Shown here: piece after piece, positions 8,541 through 16,752 of the stretch
Numbering within the stretch: position 1 is the first letter of the stretch
Layout: each line of letters starts with the position of its first letter
Source of the DNA: an uncultured Spirochaetaceae bacterium
GTDB lineage: Bacteria; Spirochaetota; Spirochaetia; Sphaerochaetales; Sphaerochaetaceae
DNA length: 64,000 nt
Reading direction: 5' to 3'
NCBI GenBank assembly: GCA_944389295.1
Contig: CALXLV010000019.1
Location: 38,575-102,574 of the forward strand
Made by a program: the position numbers and the translations under genes
The notes under the pieces: generated by a model
Database searches by the model: none
Told to the model about the DNA's origin: nothing
The model's input: only the letters and a program-made list of their open reading frames with translations

Positions 8541-9866
8541 TCTCTTCCAGCTGCCGCGGATGTATCCCCAGAGGGAGATAAGGTAGTTCGCTGCCCATCC
8601 TATCGGGACAGCCATCCATACCATCTGTATCCCTATGCGCGGGGCGAAGATGAATGCCACGAGCACTCTTATCGAGAGATTCACCATATTCGCGAAGGTG
8701 AATATCCTCATGTCTCCGGCTCCTCTGAGAACTCCGTCTGTGATCATCTTGAGGCCGATGAGGGCGTAGAACCATCCCATGAATGAGAGATAGCCGATGC
8801 CTGTACTCATCGCGGCCTCCGTTCCCTCTGTGCCGAGGAACATGGTTATAAGTGTTTCGGGCGCAAGCTCGAGAAGGAGGCAGATCGCAATGGCTGCTGT
8901 AAAGATTATCCCGTAGGAGACGCGGTAGCCTCTGACGACTCTCTCTGTCTTTTCAGCGCCCATGTTTTGCGCTGTGTATGAGCTCATCGCATTTCCCATC
9001 GCCGCCATCGGGACGACGACAAGGCTCTCTATCCTCATCGCGGACGAGAAGCCTGCGAGCATCTCCGCGCCGAAGCTGTTAACCACGCTCTGCACTAGCA
9101 TCATGCCGATGGATACGGTCGACTGCTGGAGGATGGATGGAAGCGAGATTGTGATGATCTTCCCGAAAAGTGCTTTGTCCCAGAGCTTTTCGCATCTTCC
9201 CTCAAAGTTCCTGAGCGTCCACAGAAGCACCGAGAATGAGATTACGGCGGAGATTCCCTGCGACACAAGCGTTGCCCACGCCACTCCCGCGACCCCCATT
9301 CCCAGCTTCGTGACTGTGAGTATGTCCAGAATTATGTTGAGGATGGAGGAGAAGATCAGAAGGCAGAGAGGTATCCTCGACTTTCCAAGCGCGTTGAACA
9401 TCGAGGAGAGAATGTTGTACATGAAGAGGAATGGAAGTCCGAGGAAGTATATGCCCAGATAGAGCGCTGCATCGGGGAGTATCTCATCCGGTGTGTTGAG
9501 CAGCGTCATTATCTCTCGGCAGAAGAGAAGCCCGATTGTTCCAAGGATGATACTGAGAACGAGGAATGAGATGAGGCTCGTGCTGATGCTCTCCTTCATC
9601 GTCCTGTAGTCCCTTGCTCCGAACGCCCGGCTTGCAGTGACGGATGCCCCGATTCCGCCTCCTATCGCAACTGCGATGAATACAGAGGTCAGTGAGTATG
9701 ATGCCCCTACGGCCGCCAGCGCGCTTTCTCCGACGAAGCGTCCCACGATTACTGAGTCCGCCATCGTATAGAGCTGCTGGAAGAGGTTCCCCAGCATTAT
9801 CGGGACGGCGAATGTCAGTATGGCCCTCAGCGGCGGCTGCTTCAGGAGATATTCCCTGTCGCTCAT
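8535..9866 (-). CDS. MATE-family multidrug/solute efflux transporter
   Basis: A 443-residue protein with about twelve hydrophobic helices and the MATE signature near the N-terminus (AVPIMLGNLFQQLYTMADSV), repeated in degenerate form in the second half (SLPSILQQSTVSIGMMLVQS). MATE proteins export cationic drugs or metabolites with sodium or proton antiport. Its start overlaps the 3' end of the upstream M18 aminopeptidase gene by four bases, so the two are cotranscribed and coupled. The substrate cannot be read from sequence. Confidence 0.93.
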   Translation of the reverse strand: MSDREYLLKQPPLRAILTFAVPIMLGNLFQQLYTMADSVIVGRFVGESALAAVGASYSLTSVFIAVAIGGGIGASVTASRAFGARDYRTMKESISTSLISFLVLSIILGTIGLLFCREIMTLLNTPDEILPDAALYLGIYFLGLPFLFMYNILSSMFNALGKSRIPLCLLIFSSILNIILDILTVTKLGMGVAGVAWATLVSQGISAVISFSVLLWTLRNFEGRCEKLWDKALFGKIITISLPSILQQSTVSIGMMLVQSVVNSFGAEMLAGFSSAMRIESLVVVPMAAMGNAMSSYTAQNMGAEKTERVVRGYRVSYGIIFTAAIAICLLLELAPETLITMFLGTEGTEAAMSTGIGYLSFMGWFYALIGLKMITDGVLRGAGDMRIFTFANMVNLSIRVLVAFIFAPRIGIQMVWMAVPIGWAANYLISLWGYIRGSWKRK

Positions 9867-11149
9867 AATGAAAGGAAGGCCCTGAAAAGATCGAGGAGAG
9901 CGGATGTGTCGCGCACTCCGGCAGTCTCATAGGGTGAGTGCATCGCGAGCTCTGCGATTCCGACATCCGCCGCCGGTATGCTGATCTTCTGTCCTGAGAG
10001 ATTTCCGAGCGTCGAGCCTCCGGGGATGTCCGAGTTGTTTGCGAACTCCTGGAAGGGGATGCCTCTCTCGAGCATGAGGGCTTTCACGAAGCTGCCGCTC
10101 TCTCCGTCAGTTGTGTACTTCTGGTTGGCTGAGTGCTTGAGGAGCACGCCTCCGTTGAGACGCGGCCTGTTCGTGGGATCGGCTTTCTCCTGATGGTTCG
10201 GGTGGACTGCGTGGCCGTTGTCGGCGCTGAGCATTCTGGAAGAGGCTGCCGCCATCATCCGCTCCTCCTCGTCCATTCCGAGCGAGAGGCAGATGCGCGT
10301 GACTGTATTCAGAAGGAAATCAGAGAGGGCTCCCTGACGGCTTCCGCTCCCTGTCTCCTCATTATCGAAGAGCACGATCATCGGCACATTCCCGCTATTT
10401 CTGCTTCCGCATTCGGCGAGGGCGCGGTATGCGCTGTGCGCGCATCCCAGGTCGTCTATCTTCGTCGCCGAGAAGAACTCATTGTTCAGTCCCCACACTG
10501 AGCCTTTCTGTCTGTTGTAGAGGAAGAGATCATAGCCGAGGATGTCATCCTTGTCCGCGGAGATGAGGGAGGCGAGGGCCTCTGCGAACCTTCCTTTCCC
10601 GATGCCTTCCGCAAAGAGAGGGAGCATGTCATTCTGCGCGCTGTATGAAATCCCCTCGTTTGCCTTGCGGTTCATGTGTATCGCGAGGTTGACGATTGAT
10701 ACGAGATCACGGCCGAAGTCCACGAGATGCTCCTCCACGCCGCTGCCGTTTCTTACGAACGCTCTTCCTGCGATCGAGAGCGGCCTGTCAAACCATGGCG
10801 CCATCAGCATTCCGCCGTATCCCTCGGTGTTGAGAAGCGTATAGAGACCTGCTCCCGGCATCTCGGGATCGGGCTTGACTTTGAATGAGGGGCTGTCGGT
10901 GTGTGCCGATATTATCGAGAAGGCGGATGCGCCGTCCTCCGGTATTCTGAACGCGGCAAGTGCGGAGCTGTTCCTGACGACGAAGTAGCTCTTTCCTCTT
11001 CTGAGAGAGAATCTCTTTCTCTCATCAAGCTCCTCGAATCCTGCGTTGAGGAGTCCTTTTCTCATGTTGCCGACGGCGTGAAACGGGCTGGGGCTTCTTT
11101 CTATGAAGTCCATCAGCTCCAAGGTATCTCTCATTTCCCTGCTTTCCAT
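9863..11149 (-). CDS. apeB: M18-family zinc aminopeptidase
   Basis: A 428-residue cytosolic aminopeptidase, normal length for M18. Metal and catalytic residues are visible: H83 and D85 in SAHTDSPSFKVKP, the E-E pair in DNEETGS, the DNGHAVHPN segment and a late His in the C-terminal AMHSPYE. It removes N-terminal acidic or neutral residues from peptides. I keep ATG 11149 because TACAAT ends exactly seven bases upstream, the leaderless arrangement seen elsewhere in the window; an internal ATG five codons later has a weak AGGG. It is followed by the MATE gene in the same operon. Confidence 0.93.
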   Translation of the reverse strand: MESREMRDTLELMDFIERSPSPFHAVGNMRKGLLNAGFEELDERKRFSLRRGKSYFVVRNSSALAAFRIPEDGASAFSIISAHTDSPSFKVKPDPEMPGAGLYTLLNTEGYGGMLMAPWFDRPLSIAGRAFVRNGSGVEEHLVDFGRDLVSIVNLAIHMNRKANEGISYSAQNDMLPLFAEGIGKGRFAEALASLISADKDDILGYDLFLYNRQKGSVWGLNNEFFSATKIDDLGCAHSAYRALAECGSRNSGNVPMIVLFDNEETGSGSRQGALSDFLLNTVTRICLSLGMDEEERMMAAASSRMLSADNGHAVHPNHQEKADPTNRPRLNGGVLLKHSANQKYTTDGESGSFVKALMLERGIPFQEFANNSDIPGGSTLGNLSGQKISIPAADVGIAELAMHSPYETAGVRDTSALLDLFRAFLSL

Positions 11150-11156
11150 GCCTCGG

Positions 11157-11162
11157 ATTGTA
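11157..11162 (-). promoter_or_regulatory. -10 element of the apeB-MATE operon (leaderless type)
   Basis: TACAAT on the minus strand ends seven bases before the apeB ATG at 11149. The -35 (TTCCCC at N17) is poor. There is no ribosome-binding sequence between box and start. Confidence 0.5.
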
Positions 11163-11194
11163 GTTTCTTCACGCGATGAGGGGAAGAGAGGAGA

Positions 11195-11698
11195 TCAGAG
11201 CGTTTCGAAGATGCCTTTCTCCCTGTTCTTCCTCACATTGTCAGCGGTGTATATCCTTCCGCCCATCGTCACATATACTCCGTGGGAGAGCAGCTGGACT
11301 GCAGTCATCGCGCAGCCGAGGTTGAACACCGCATCGCTGTCCTCGAGAGCGTAGGGTATCATGGCGCCTGTGAATACGAAGGTGTGATTGTCTCCCTCCG
11401 GCAGGCTGCTCTCAAGAAGCTGCGCGGTTTTTACCATTGTGTCGGTGCCGTGGATTATAACGACAAGCTCCTCGACGGATGCAACGGCGTTGCTGACGAT
11501 CATCTCCCTCTGCTCCTCAGTCATGACGAGGCTGTCCACCGCACAGAGCGAATCGAGGTGTATAGGCAGCGTCACTCTGGACTGGTTGAGAATCCTCGGC
11601 AGATGGCTTTCCCTGAATGTCAGCTCTCCCTTGAGCGCATCGTAGTGCTTGTCGAATGTGCCTCCCGTAGTGATTATCCTTATCGTCCTTGCATCCAT
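11195..11698 (-). CDS. Short asparaginase-domain protein
   Basis: A 167-residue protein that covers only the N-terminal catalytic domain of the asparaginase/glutaminase family. The two threonine motifs are intact: TTGGTFDK (nucleophile T14) and HGTDTM (T85, D86). Full bacterial asparaginases are about 330 residues and have a C-terminal domain that completes the active site; this one stops cleanly, as in a recognised short family. It may hydrolyse asparagine or another amide, or act as a dimer; activity is uncertain. I start at 11698 because GGAGG precedes it by 6 bases; an ATG at 11713 has no ribosome site. Confidence 0.82.
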   Translation of the reverse strand: MDARTIRIITTGGTFDKHYDALKGELTFRESHLPRILNQSRVTLPIHLDSLCAVDSLVMTEEQREMIVSNAVASVEELVVIIHGTDTMVKTAQLLESSLPEGDNHTFVFTGAMIPYALEDSDAVFNLGCAMTAVQLLSHGVYVTMGGRIYTADNVRKNREKGIFETL

Positions 11699-11756
11699 AC
11701 CGGCCTCCATCATGATTCTATGCCTCTCTCTTTCATGATTCCAGCCCCGCTCCTCC

Positions 11757-11785
11757 TTGTCCTCTTCCTCCGCTATTGAGATAAT
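11757..11785 (+). promoter_or_regulatory. Promoter of the outer-membrane-like gene at 11803
   Basis: TTGTCC (11757-11762), a 17-base spacer and GATAAT (11780-11785) with an extended TG one base before the -10. This gives a short leader that includes a GAGGGAAG ribosome site. Confidence 0.6.
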
Positions 11786-11802
11786 CGCAGAAGAGGGAAG
11801 TT

Positions 11803-13002
11803 ATGAAGAAGATTGCCGTTCTGCTGTTTACCGCAGCCGTTCTCATTTCAGGGACAGCCGCATCCGATATAGGTTTTTTCTGCGATGGCATTGAGCAGCA
11901 TCCCGAGATTCTCTGGGGATTCCTTCCGACATATATTTCAGGCGGAATGGACTACACGGGAGTGAGCCTTCTCGAGGACGACACCACGACGCTGCGCTTC
12001 CGTGTCGGCGCTGGATACATTGAGAGAAGATTCTGGAAGGTTCCGGACGGTGAGACGCATGATAGATACGACGCGAAGCCCGGGGCAGAGGTCAAGGAGA
12101 TGAATCCTCTCACATACGATGTCATATCAGTGGACTGGGGGCTTAGGTTCGTGCAGGGATTCTTCGATTCCCCGACGGGTGACAAGGACTTCCTGAATGT
12201 CTCAGTGGGATATGAGGGAAAGTTCGAGGAAGCGCGCGATTCAATTGTCACAGGAGAGAGAAAGGATACGTTCCTGGGAAGCGAGGAGGTTCTCTCCATC
12301 GATTCATTCCTCGGCCCTGACTATGACGGTGATGTCTACCCGGACCTCAGAGGCAATCATCAGTATCTCGGAACGAACTTCAATCTGGCTCTTGAGCTGG
12401 ATGCCATGAGCGATACGATAGCGACGAATGACGGCTATCTTATAACTCTCGAGGCCGACTGGTCTCCGTACGCGCTCAACTCATCTCTCTCCGGCAAGGC
12501 CGATTTCTACCAGCTGACGGCGAACGCCATCGGAGCCAAGACGCTTTACCAGTACAAGACAGGTGATATGAACTGGTTCTCGCTTGTGGTGATAGACAGA
12601 CTCCGCCTCAACTGGCTTTCAGGCGATCTCGTTCCCGGATATGTGCAGAAGCTGGGTTCTCTGGGGCGCCTTGTCAGAGGCTACAGCAACTATACCTACG
12701 CCACAGAGTTCACAGCTGTGAACAACTTTGAGTTCAGGCTCACCGGCCCTTCGATGGGAGTGAACGGCATCAGTCCGAGAGTTAACATCTTCTTCGATAT
12801 GGGCTACGGCTGCGGCGATTACCTCAACACCTCGATAGAAGGCGATAACTTCCTCGCATCGACGGGTGCACAGTTCACAGTTTCGTTCTTTGATTTCATC
12901 GATCTGGGGTATCAGGTGGCGTGGCTTCTCGGAGACGGGTACAACTTCAGCAAGGGTGACACGTCATTCTCGGGCTCATTCACCTTCTTTCTGGATTTCT
13001 GA
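11803..13002 (+). CDS. Secreted outer-membrane-like protein of unknown function
   Basis: A 399-residue protein with a signal peptide (KKIAVLLFTAAVLISGTAA). Alternating hydrophobic/polar segments rich in aromatic residues follow, and it ends in SFTFFLDF, a C-terminal phenylalanine as in outer-membrane beta-barrels. I do not recognise the family. The many glycine/aromatic strands (for example TLRFRVGAGYIERRFW) fit a barrel of perhaps 14-16 strands, an inference from pattern only. It has its own promoter and ribosome site. The 3' end overlaps the convergent CrtO-like gene by 23 bases. Confidence 0.7.
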   Translation: MKKIAVLLFTAAVLISGTAASDIGFFCDGIEQHPEILWGFLPTYISGGMDYTGVSLLEDDTTTLRFRVGAGYIERRFWKVPDGETHDRYDAKPGAEVKEMNPLTYDVISVDWGLRFVQGFFDSPTGDKDFLNVSVGYEGKFEEARDSIVTGERKDTFLGSEEVLSIDSFLGPDYDGDVYPDLRGNHQYLGTNFNLALELDAMSDTIATNDGYLITLEADWSPYALNSSLSGKADFYQLTANAIGAKTLYQYKTGDMNWFSLVVIDRLRLNWLSGDLVPGYVQKLGSLGRLVRGYSNYTYATEFTAVNNFEFRLTGPSMGVNGISPRVNIFFDMGYGCGDYLNTSIEGDNFLASTGAQFTVSFFDFIDLGYQVAWLLGDGYNFSKGDTSFSGSFTFFLDF

Positions 13003-13531
13003 GTCTTTCCCCGCCTTCCCAGAAGCGCACCATCCCTGCAGAGCCGTCGGGACGTTTCCTTTTCACGACGCGTTCGAAGCGGGGACGGTTGAAACGCTGG
13101 ATTATTATGCATGGGGCGTTCAGCAGCACCGACCATATGATTATCTTGATGTCAGCCGAAGGTCCGGATATGAGGCAGATCATAAGGGCAAAGATGAATG
13201 CATAGCCGTGGCAGAGCTCCGCGCGGAGACTCTCAAGGATATACTTCGTGAGGTACTCAGGCCCCGGATGTCCGTCTCCCCCGATGCTTTTCTTGTCGAA
13301 TGTTCCTGCGACTGGGATATACTCCTTCCATGCCCTGACGCGGAAGATATCCTGATAGATTTTCCCTCCGTTCTCCCATTTATGGGTGCGGAAGAAAGGA
13401 TACATCCTGTAGAGAGCGGGGTAGCTCAGAAGATTGACAAGGTATGATGCGATGATCTGGGAGAGTATGACTATCGCGCCTACAGGCCAGCCAGAGAGCG
13501 GGAAGAGACTTCTTATCCAGCGCAGCATCAT
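12980..13531 (-). CDS. CrtO-like membrane acyltransferase family protein
   Basis: A 183-residue protein with hydrophobic segments near residues 15-40 and 113-145 and the family blocks FFRTHKWENGGKIYQDIFRV, RAWKEYIPVAG and APCIIIQRFNRPR. These match, from memory, the small family named after staphylococcal glycosyl-4,4'-diaponeurosporenoate acyltransferase (CrtO). No carotenoid genes are nearby, so the acyl acceptor is probably a different lipid or glycan. It is coupled to the upstream RlpA gene by a four-base overlap, which suggests an envelope role. The tail (from about 165) is basic and overlaps the convergent gene. Confidence 0.65.
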   Translation of the reverse strand: MMLRWIRSLFPLSGWPVGAIVILSQIIASYLVNLLSYPALYRMYPFFRTHKWENGGKIYQDIFRVRAWKEYIPVAGTFDKKSIGGDGHPGPEYLTKYILESLRAELCHGYAFIFALMICLISGPSADIKIIIWSVLLNAPCIIIQRFNRPRFERVVKRKRPDGSAGMVRFWEGGERLRNPERR

Positions 13532-14130
13532 GAGTAGGGGTTGGCTTCGCTGAGAAGCTCCGCGTGCTCTATTCCCGAGAGCGCTATCCTGTCATATGTA
13601 TCTTCGACCTGGAATGCCATGACGTGACGCACAAAGAGGTGGATTCCGTTCTCCTCGGCAGATGCATAGGGTCTCAGCCCGTTTTCCAGGAGACGGCTGT
13701 ATATTTTCTCTGCCTCGGATGCATCGGGGAATATGCCGAGATCGAAGGAGTACCACCCGGTGTTTCCTCCGCTTTCACGCGTTATCGTTCCTTCCCTGAT
13801 CACGGACACCTTGATATCCGCAAGTCCTGTGTCCATCATTCCCAGTTTCTCAGCCGCCGCTTTCGTCAGCGCTATCGTGCGTCCTTCCGGCAGTTCAGGA
13901 AGAGTGTCAGTGACAGTCGTCACGATGCTCAGTCCCGTGGCGGGATTGGAGAGCTCGACGACAGAGCCCAGAGGTATATCATTGCTTGCCGCCCCGTCCT
14001 TGCTGTCATCGAAGATTGTCCCGCTTGCGGTGAAATAGCCCGGCTCCATGGCAGTGTACCATGATGCGGTCTCCGCATAGAGCGCGGAGGAGATGACGAG
14101 GAGAGTGATGACAGTCAGTACCTTTCTCAT
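13528..14130 (-). CDS. rlpA: RlpA-like double-psi barrel protein with SPOR domain
   Basis: A 200-residue secreted protein. It has a signal peptide (RKVLTVITLLVISSALYAE), then an RlpA-like double-psi beta-barrel (about 22-115; TASWYTAMEPGYFTASGTIF, with D85 in TVTDTLPELPEGR). The C-terminal part is SPOR-like (about 125-180, GWYSFDLGIFPDASEAEKIY). RlpA proteins are septal or peptidoglycan-associated, and some are lytic transglycosylases; the SPOR domain binds denuded glycan strands. It is first of a two-gene unit with the CrtO-like gene. TATAAT ends six bases before the start with no Shine-Dalgarno, a leaderless arrangement. Confidence 0.8.
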   Translation of the reverse strand: MRKVLTVITLLVISSALYAETASWYTAMEPGYFTASGTIFDDSKDGAASNDIPLGSVVELSNPATGLSIVTTVTDTLPELPEGRTIALTKAAAEKLGMMDTGLADIKVSVIREGTITRESGGNTGWYSFDLGIFPDASEAEKIYSRLLENGLRPYASAEENGIHLFVRHVMAFQVEDTYDRIALSGIEHAELLSEANPYS

Positions 14131-14136
14131 ACCCGG

Positions 14137-14165
14137 ATTATATTGCTGAAACGTGTAAGTATCCA
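14137..14165 (-). promoter_or_regulatory. Leaderless promoter of rlpA
   Basis: On the minus strand, TGGATA (14165-14160), 17 bases, a perfect TATAAT (14142-14137), six bases, then the ATG at 14130. Confidence 0.65.
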
Positions 14166-14177
14166 GAGAGATCGTTC

Positions 14178-14207
14178 TTGACAGAAATCAACGGGGGGGG
14201 GTATGCT
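14178..14207 (+). promoter_or_regulatory. Promoter with a nine-G spacer tract (possible phase-variable switch)
   Basis: A perfect TTGACA (14178-14183) and TATGCT (14202-14207) are separated by 18 bases, the last nine of which are an uninterrupted G run (14193-14201). Slippage in the run would change the spacer; one base fewer gives the optimal 17. The same layout recurs at 27450-27480. Confidence 0.7.
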
Positions 14208-14235
14208 CTGAGCAGTAAATTTTAGGAGGATTGAA

Positions 14236-14817
14236 ATGAAGAAGGTTTTGATCATGCTGATGGCTGCTCTCATGCTTTTCGCATTTGCGGCCTGTGACGA
14301 TGATTCCCCGGCTCCCGGAAAGGAAATTGCCAGCTATTCCGGAGAAGAACTTGTAACGAATCTTGACCATGAGAAAGGCTCTCTTGCATTTGCTGATGAC
14401 AAGGTCACAGTTACGAAGGAAGGTGCCTACTATGAAGGCAAGCTCGCAGAGGGAAAGACCTATGTCGTTTCCTATGATCTTACGATTTCCGGCAATGGCA
14501 GCGTAGCATTCAACCACAATCTTACCGGCGATAGCCATTTCTGCCAGGCTTATACCGTGTTCACGGCAGGTGAGGACGGTGTGACTGCAGAGGTAAGGCC
14601 TGAGACAAGCATGGCCGGAGTCACGGAGATGGGAGCCATCAAGGATGGAAAGGTCACTGTGACTGCAGCCTATACTGCTGATTCCGTGACTGTTTCCTTC
14701 AATGGACAGAGTGCGGCAGTGAATACTGAAAAGGATGCCACGGGTATCTTCTGGTGCATCTCCGCTGTGGATGGAGCGGTTGTGACAATCGATAATTTCT
14801 CAGTTGTTGAGAAGTAA
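14236..14817 (+). CDS. Lipoprotein, unknown function, behind poly-G promoter
   Basis: A 193-residue lipoprotein. The signal peptide ends in a lipobox, AFAAC, with acylated Cys at about 20, and the mature protein begins CDDDSPAP. The remainder is a small beta-rich domain (about 35-193; VVSYDLTISGNGSVAFNHN, VTVSFNGQSAAV) resembling carbohydrate-binding or jelly-roll modules, which is only a pattern impression. The first 27 residues are nearly the same as in the lipoprotein at 27513, while the bodies are unrelated. AGGAGG lies 7 bases before the start. A terminator follows. Surface exposure and variable expression are inferred from the lipobox and the G-tract promoter. Confidence 0.85.
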   Translation: MKKVLIMLMAALMLFAFAACDDDSPAPGKEIASYSGEELVTNLDHEKGSLAFADDKVTVTKEGAYYEGKLAEGKTYVVSYDLTISGNGSVAFNHNLTGDSHFCQAYTVFTAGEDGVTAEVRPETSMAGVTEMGAIKDGKVTVTAAYTADSVTVSFNGQSAAVNTEKDATGIFWCISAVDGAVVTIDNFSVVEK

Positions 14818-14834
14818 TCACAGCGTGAATGCAG

Positions 14835-14865
14835 ACAGGGACGGCTCCGGCTGTCCCTGTTTTTC
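14835..14865 (+). terminator. Terminator of the 14236 lipoprotein
   Basis: An 8-bp stem (14835-14842 with 14853-14860) with an internally structured 10-base loop, followed by a T-run to 14864. Confidence 0.85.
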
Positions 14866-14870
14866 AGCAA

Positions 14871-15083
14871 ATGGCAAAAACTAAGGATAACAGCAGAAAC
14901 CGCAATTACATAATCTCCCTGAAAGCAAAAGGGGAGATGCTTTCCTGCTTTGAGAAAGGTTTCGGATATAAGCGCACTGCCACTGAAACAGGGCTTACGC
15001 GCTATCAGGTGAGGTACTATCACCGCCGCTTTGCATCCGGCGACACTGCATGGGCTTACAAGCCGTCAAGAGACGAGAGATAA
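14871..15083 (+). CDS. Small helix-turn-helix protein, transposase OrfA-like
   Basis: A 70-residue basic protein (MAKTKDNSRNRNYIISLKAK...) with a helix-turn-helix of the kind found in transposase OrfA proteins (GYKRTATETGLTRYQVRYYH, about residues 33-52). It begins six bases after the lipoprotein terminator T-run and has no ribosome site, so expression is doubtful. No transposase catalytic gene or inverted repeat is beside it. It may be a remnant of an IS3-like element or a domesticated DNA-binding protein. The frame is open upstream to 14829, but that part crosses the terminator. Confidence 0.5.
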   Translation: MAKTKDNSRNRNYIISLKAKGEMLSCFEKGFGYKRTATETGLTRYQVRYYHRRFASGDTAWAYKPSRDER

Positions 15084-15122
15084 TCCGCTGATCTGTGTCT
15101 TTCCTCCGTGTCTGCGGGTACG

Positions 15123-15151
15123 TTGAGAATATCGCTGAAAAACAGCATAAT
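15123..15151 (+). promoter_or_regulatory. Leaderless promoter of lysS
   Basis: TTGAGA (15123-15128), 17 bases, CATAAT (15146-15151), then seven bases to the ATG at 15159. There is no ribosome-binding sequence before the start. Confidence 0.65.
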
Positions 15152-15158
15152 TATCATT

Positions 15159-16739
15159 ATGAGCGAGATACAGAATCAGAGTACGCACTGGGCTGATATC
15201 ACAGCCGACAAGATAATACGCGAGAAAGGCGATAAGCCTTTATACACATGCGCATCCGGCATAACTCCTTCGGGAACCGTCCATATCGGCAACTTCCGTG
15301 AGATCATCACGGTGGAGCTTGTCGTCAGGGCTCTCAGGGAGAAGGGGAAGAACGTCAGGTTCATATACAGCTGGGATGATTACGATGTTTTCAGGAAGGT
15401 TCCCAAGAACATGCCTCAGCCGGAGGTTCTGGAGAAGTATCTCCGCTTCCCGATAACCCTTGTCCCCGATACCACGGGCAGGGCGGAGAACTATGCGAGG
15501 GCTAATGAGAAGGCTGTTGAGGACATTCTTCCCGCAGTCGGCGTATTCCCCGAGTATCTCTATCAGGCGGAGAGATACCGCAGCAACCTCTATGCGGAGG
15601 ACATAAAGCATGCACTCGAGCATCGCGATGAGATAAGGGCTATCCTCAACGAGTATAGGACCGAGCCGCTGCCGGAGAACTGGTGGCCCGTCGCGGTATT
15701 CTCTTCATTCACCAACAAGGATACGACGACTGTCCTGGGATGGGACGGCGAGTACGGCCTGACATACCGTGATGACGAGCTTGACAGGACTGAGACTATC
15801 GATATCCGCAAAACCCCCAACACCAAGCTGCCATGGCGCATAGACTGGCCGATGAGATGGGTGAAGGAGGGCGTCGATTTCGAGCCGGGCGGAAAGGATC
15901 ATCTCACCGAGGGAGGCTCATACGATACCTCCAGGAATGTCGTCAAGGTATTTGGAGGAGAGGCTCCCGTGACGATGCGCTATGACTTCGTGCAGATAAA
16001 GGGACACGGAGGCAAGATATCATCATCAAGCGGCGATGTCGTCGATCTCTACGATGTCCTTGAGGTCTATCCGCCGGAGATCGTCCGCTATCTCTTTGCC
16101 GGCACAAGGCCCTCGGCCGAGTTCGCGATCTCATTCGATCTCGACGTGCTCAAGATATATGAGGACTATGACAACTGCGAGAGGATATACTTCGGTCTCC
16201 TGCCCGTGAACGAGAAGAGGAAGGAGAAGGAGAAGCGCATCTACGAGCTTTCGCAGGTTGACGGCAGCCGCATTCCCTCAGAGCCTGGATACCAGCTTCC
16301 GTTCCGCCATCTCTGCAACTATCTGCAGATATACTCCGGCGATGCGGAGAAGGTTATCTCAAGACTTTCAGATGCAACAGAAAGTCAGAAGGAGAGGCTC
16401 CGCGTTCGCCTCAAGTGTGCAGCTGCATGGCTTGAGAAATACGCTCCCGAGGAATTCCGCTTCTCTCTCAGGACAGAGGACACATACCCCGTCAGCGACG
16501 GTGAGAGGCAGGCTGTCAGGGACTTCGCATCCTATGTTGATGAATACCTCGATACTCTTTCCGAGAAGGAGTTCTCCGAGTACATCTATAAGGCCGCTAA
16601 GGACAACGGCATGGAGAACGCCGACTTCTTCCGCCTCATCTACCAGGTTCTGATCGGAAAGGACAAAGGCCCCAAGCTCGCCTCGTTCGTGAAGGCCTGC
16701 GGCAGGGACAGCATCATCGGAATCCTCAGAAAATACTGA
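15159..16739 (+). CDS. lysS: Lysyl-tRNA synthetase, class I
   Basis: A 526-residue class I lysyl-tRNA synthetase, the archaeal-type enzyme that replaces the common class II LysRS in spirochaetes and a few other bacteria. The Rossmann signatures are present: HIGN (residues 42-45, in SGTVHIGNFREI) and the KMSKS equivalent KISSS (about 286-290, in GHGGKISSSSGD). A lysine-specific pocket block, RIDWPMRW, lies at about 227. It charges tRNA-Lys in the cytosol. I chose ATG 15159 because it starts the family-like sequence and a -10 box ends seven bases before it; the frame is open further upstream without homology. Two ABC exporter genes follow within 13 bases and may be cotranscribed. Confidence 0.96.
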   Translation: MSEIQNQSTHWADITADKIIREKGDKPLYTCASGITPSGTVHIGNFREIITVELVVRALREKGKNVRFIYSWDDYDVFRKVPKNMPQPEVLEKYLRFPITLVPDTTGRAENYARANEKAVEDILPAVGVFPEYLYQAERYRSNLYAEDIKHALEHRDEIRAILNEYRTEPLPENWWPVAVFSSFTNKDTTTVLGWDGEYGLTYRDDELDRTETIDIRKTPNTKLPWRIDWPMRWVKEGVDFEPGGKDHLTEGGSYDTSRNVVKVFGGEAPVTMRYDFVQIKGHGGKISSSSGDVVDLYDVLEVYPPEIVRYLFAGTRPSAEFAISFDLDVLKIYEDYDNCERIYFGLLPVNEKRKEKEKRIYELSQVDGSRIPSEPGYQLPFRHLCNYLQIYSGDAEKVISRLSDATESQKERLRVRLKCAAAWLEKYAPEEFRFSLRTEDTYPVSDGERQAVRDFASYVDEYLDTLSEKEFSEYIYKAAKDNGMENADFFRLIYQVLIGKDKGPKLASFVKACGRDSIIGILRKY

Positions 16740-16752
16740 GCAGGATAGCAGA

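Noticed and set aside
14829..14870. Upstream extension of the small HTH gene
   Set aside because: These codons lie in the lipoprotein terminator hairpin.
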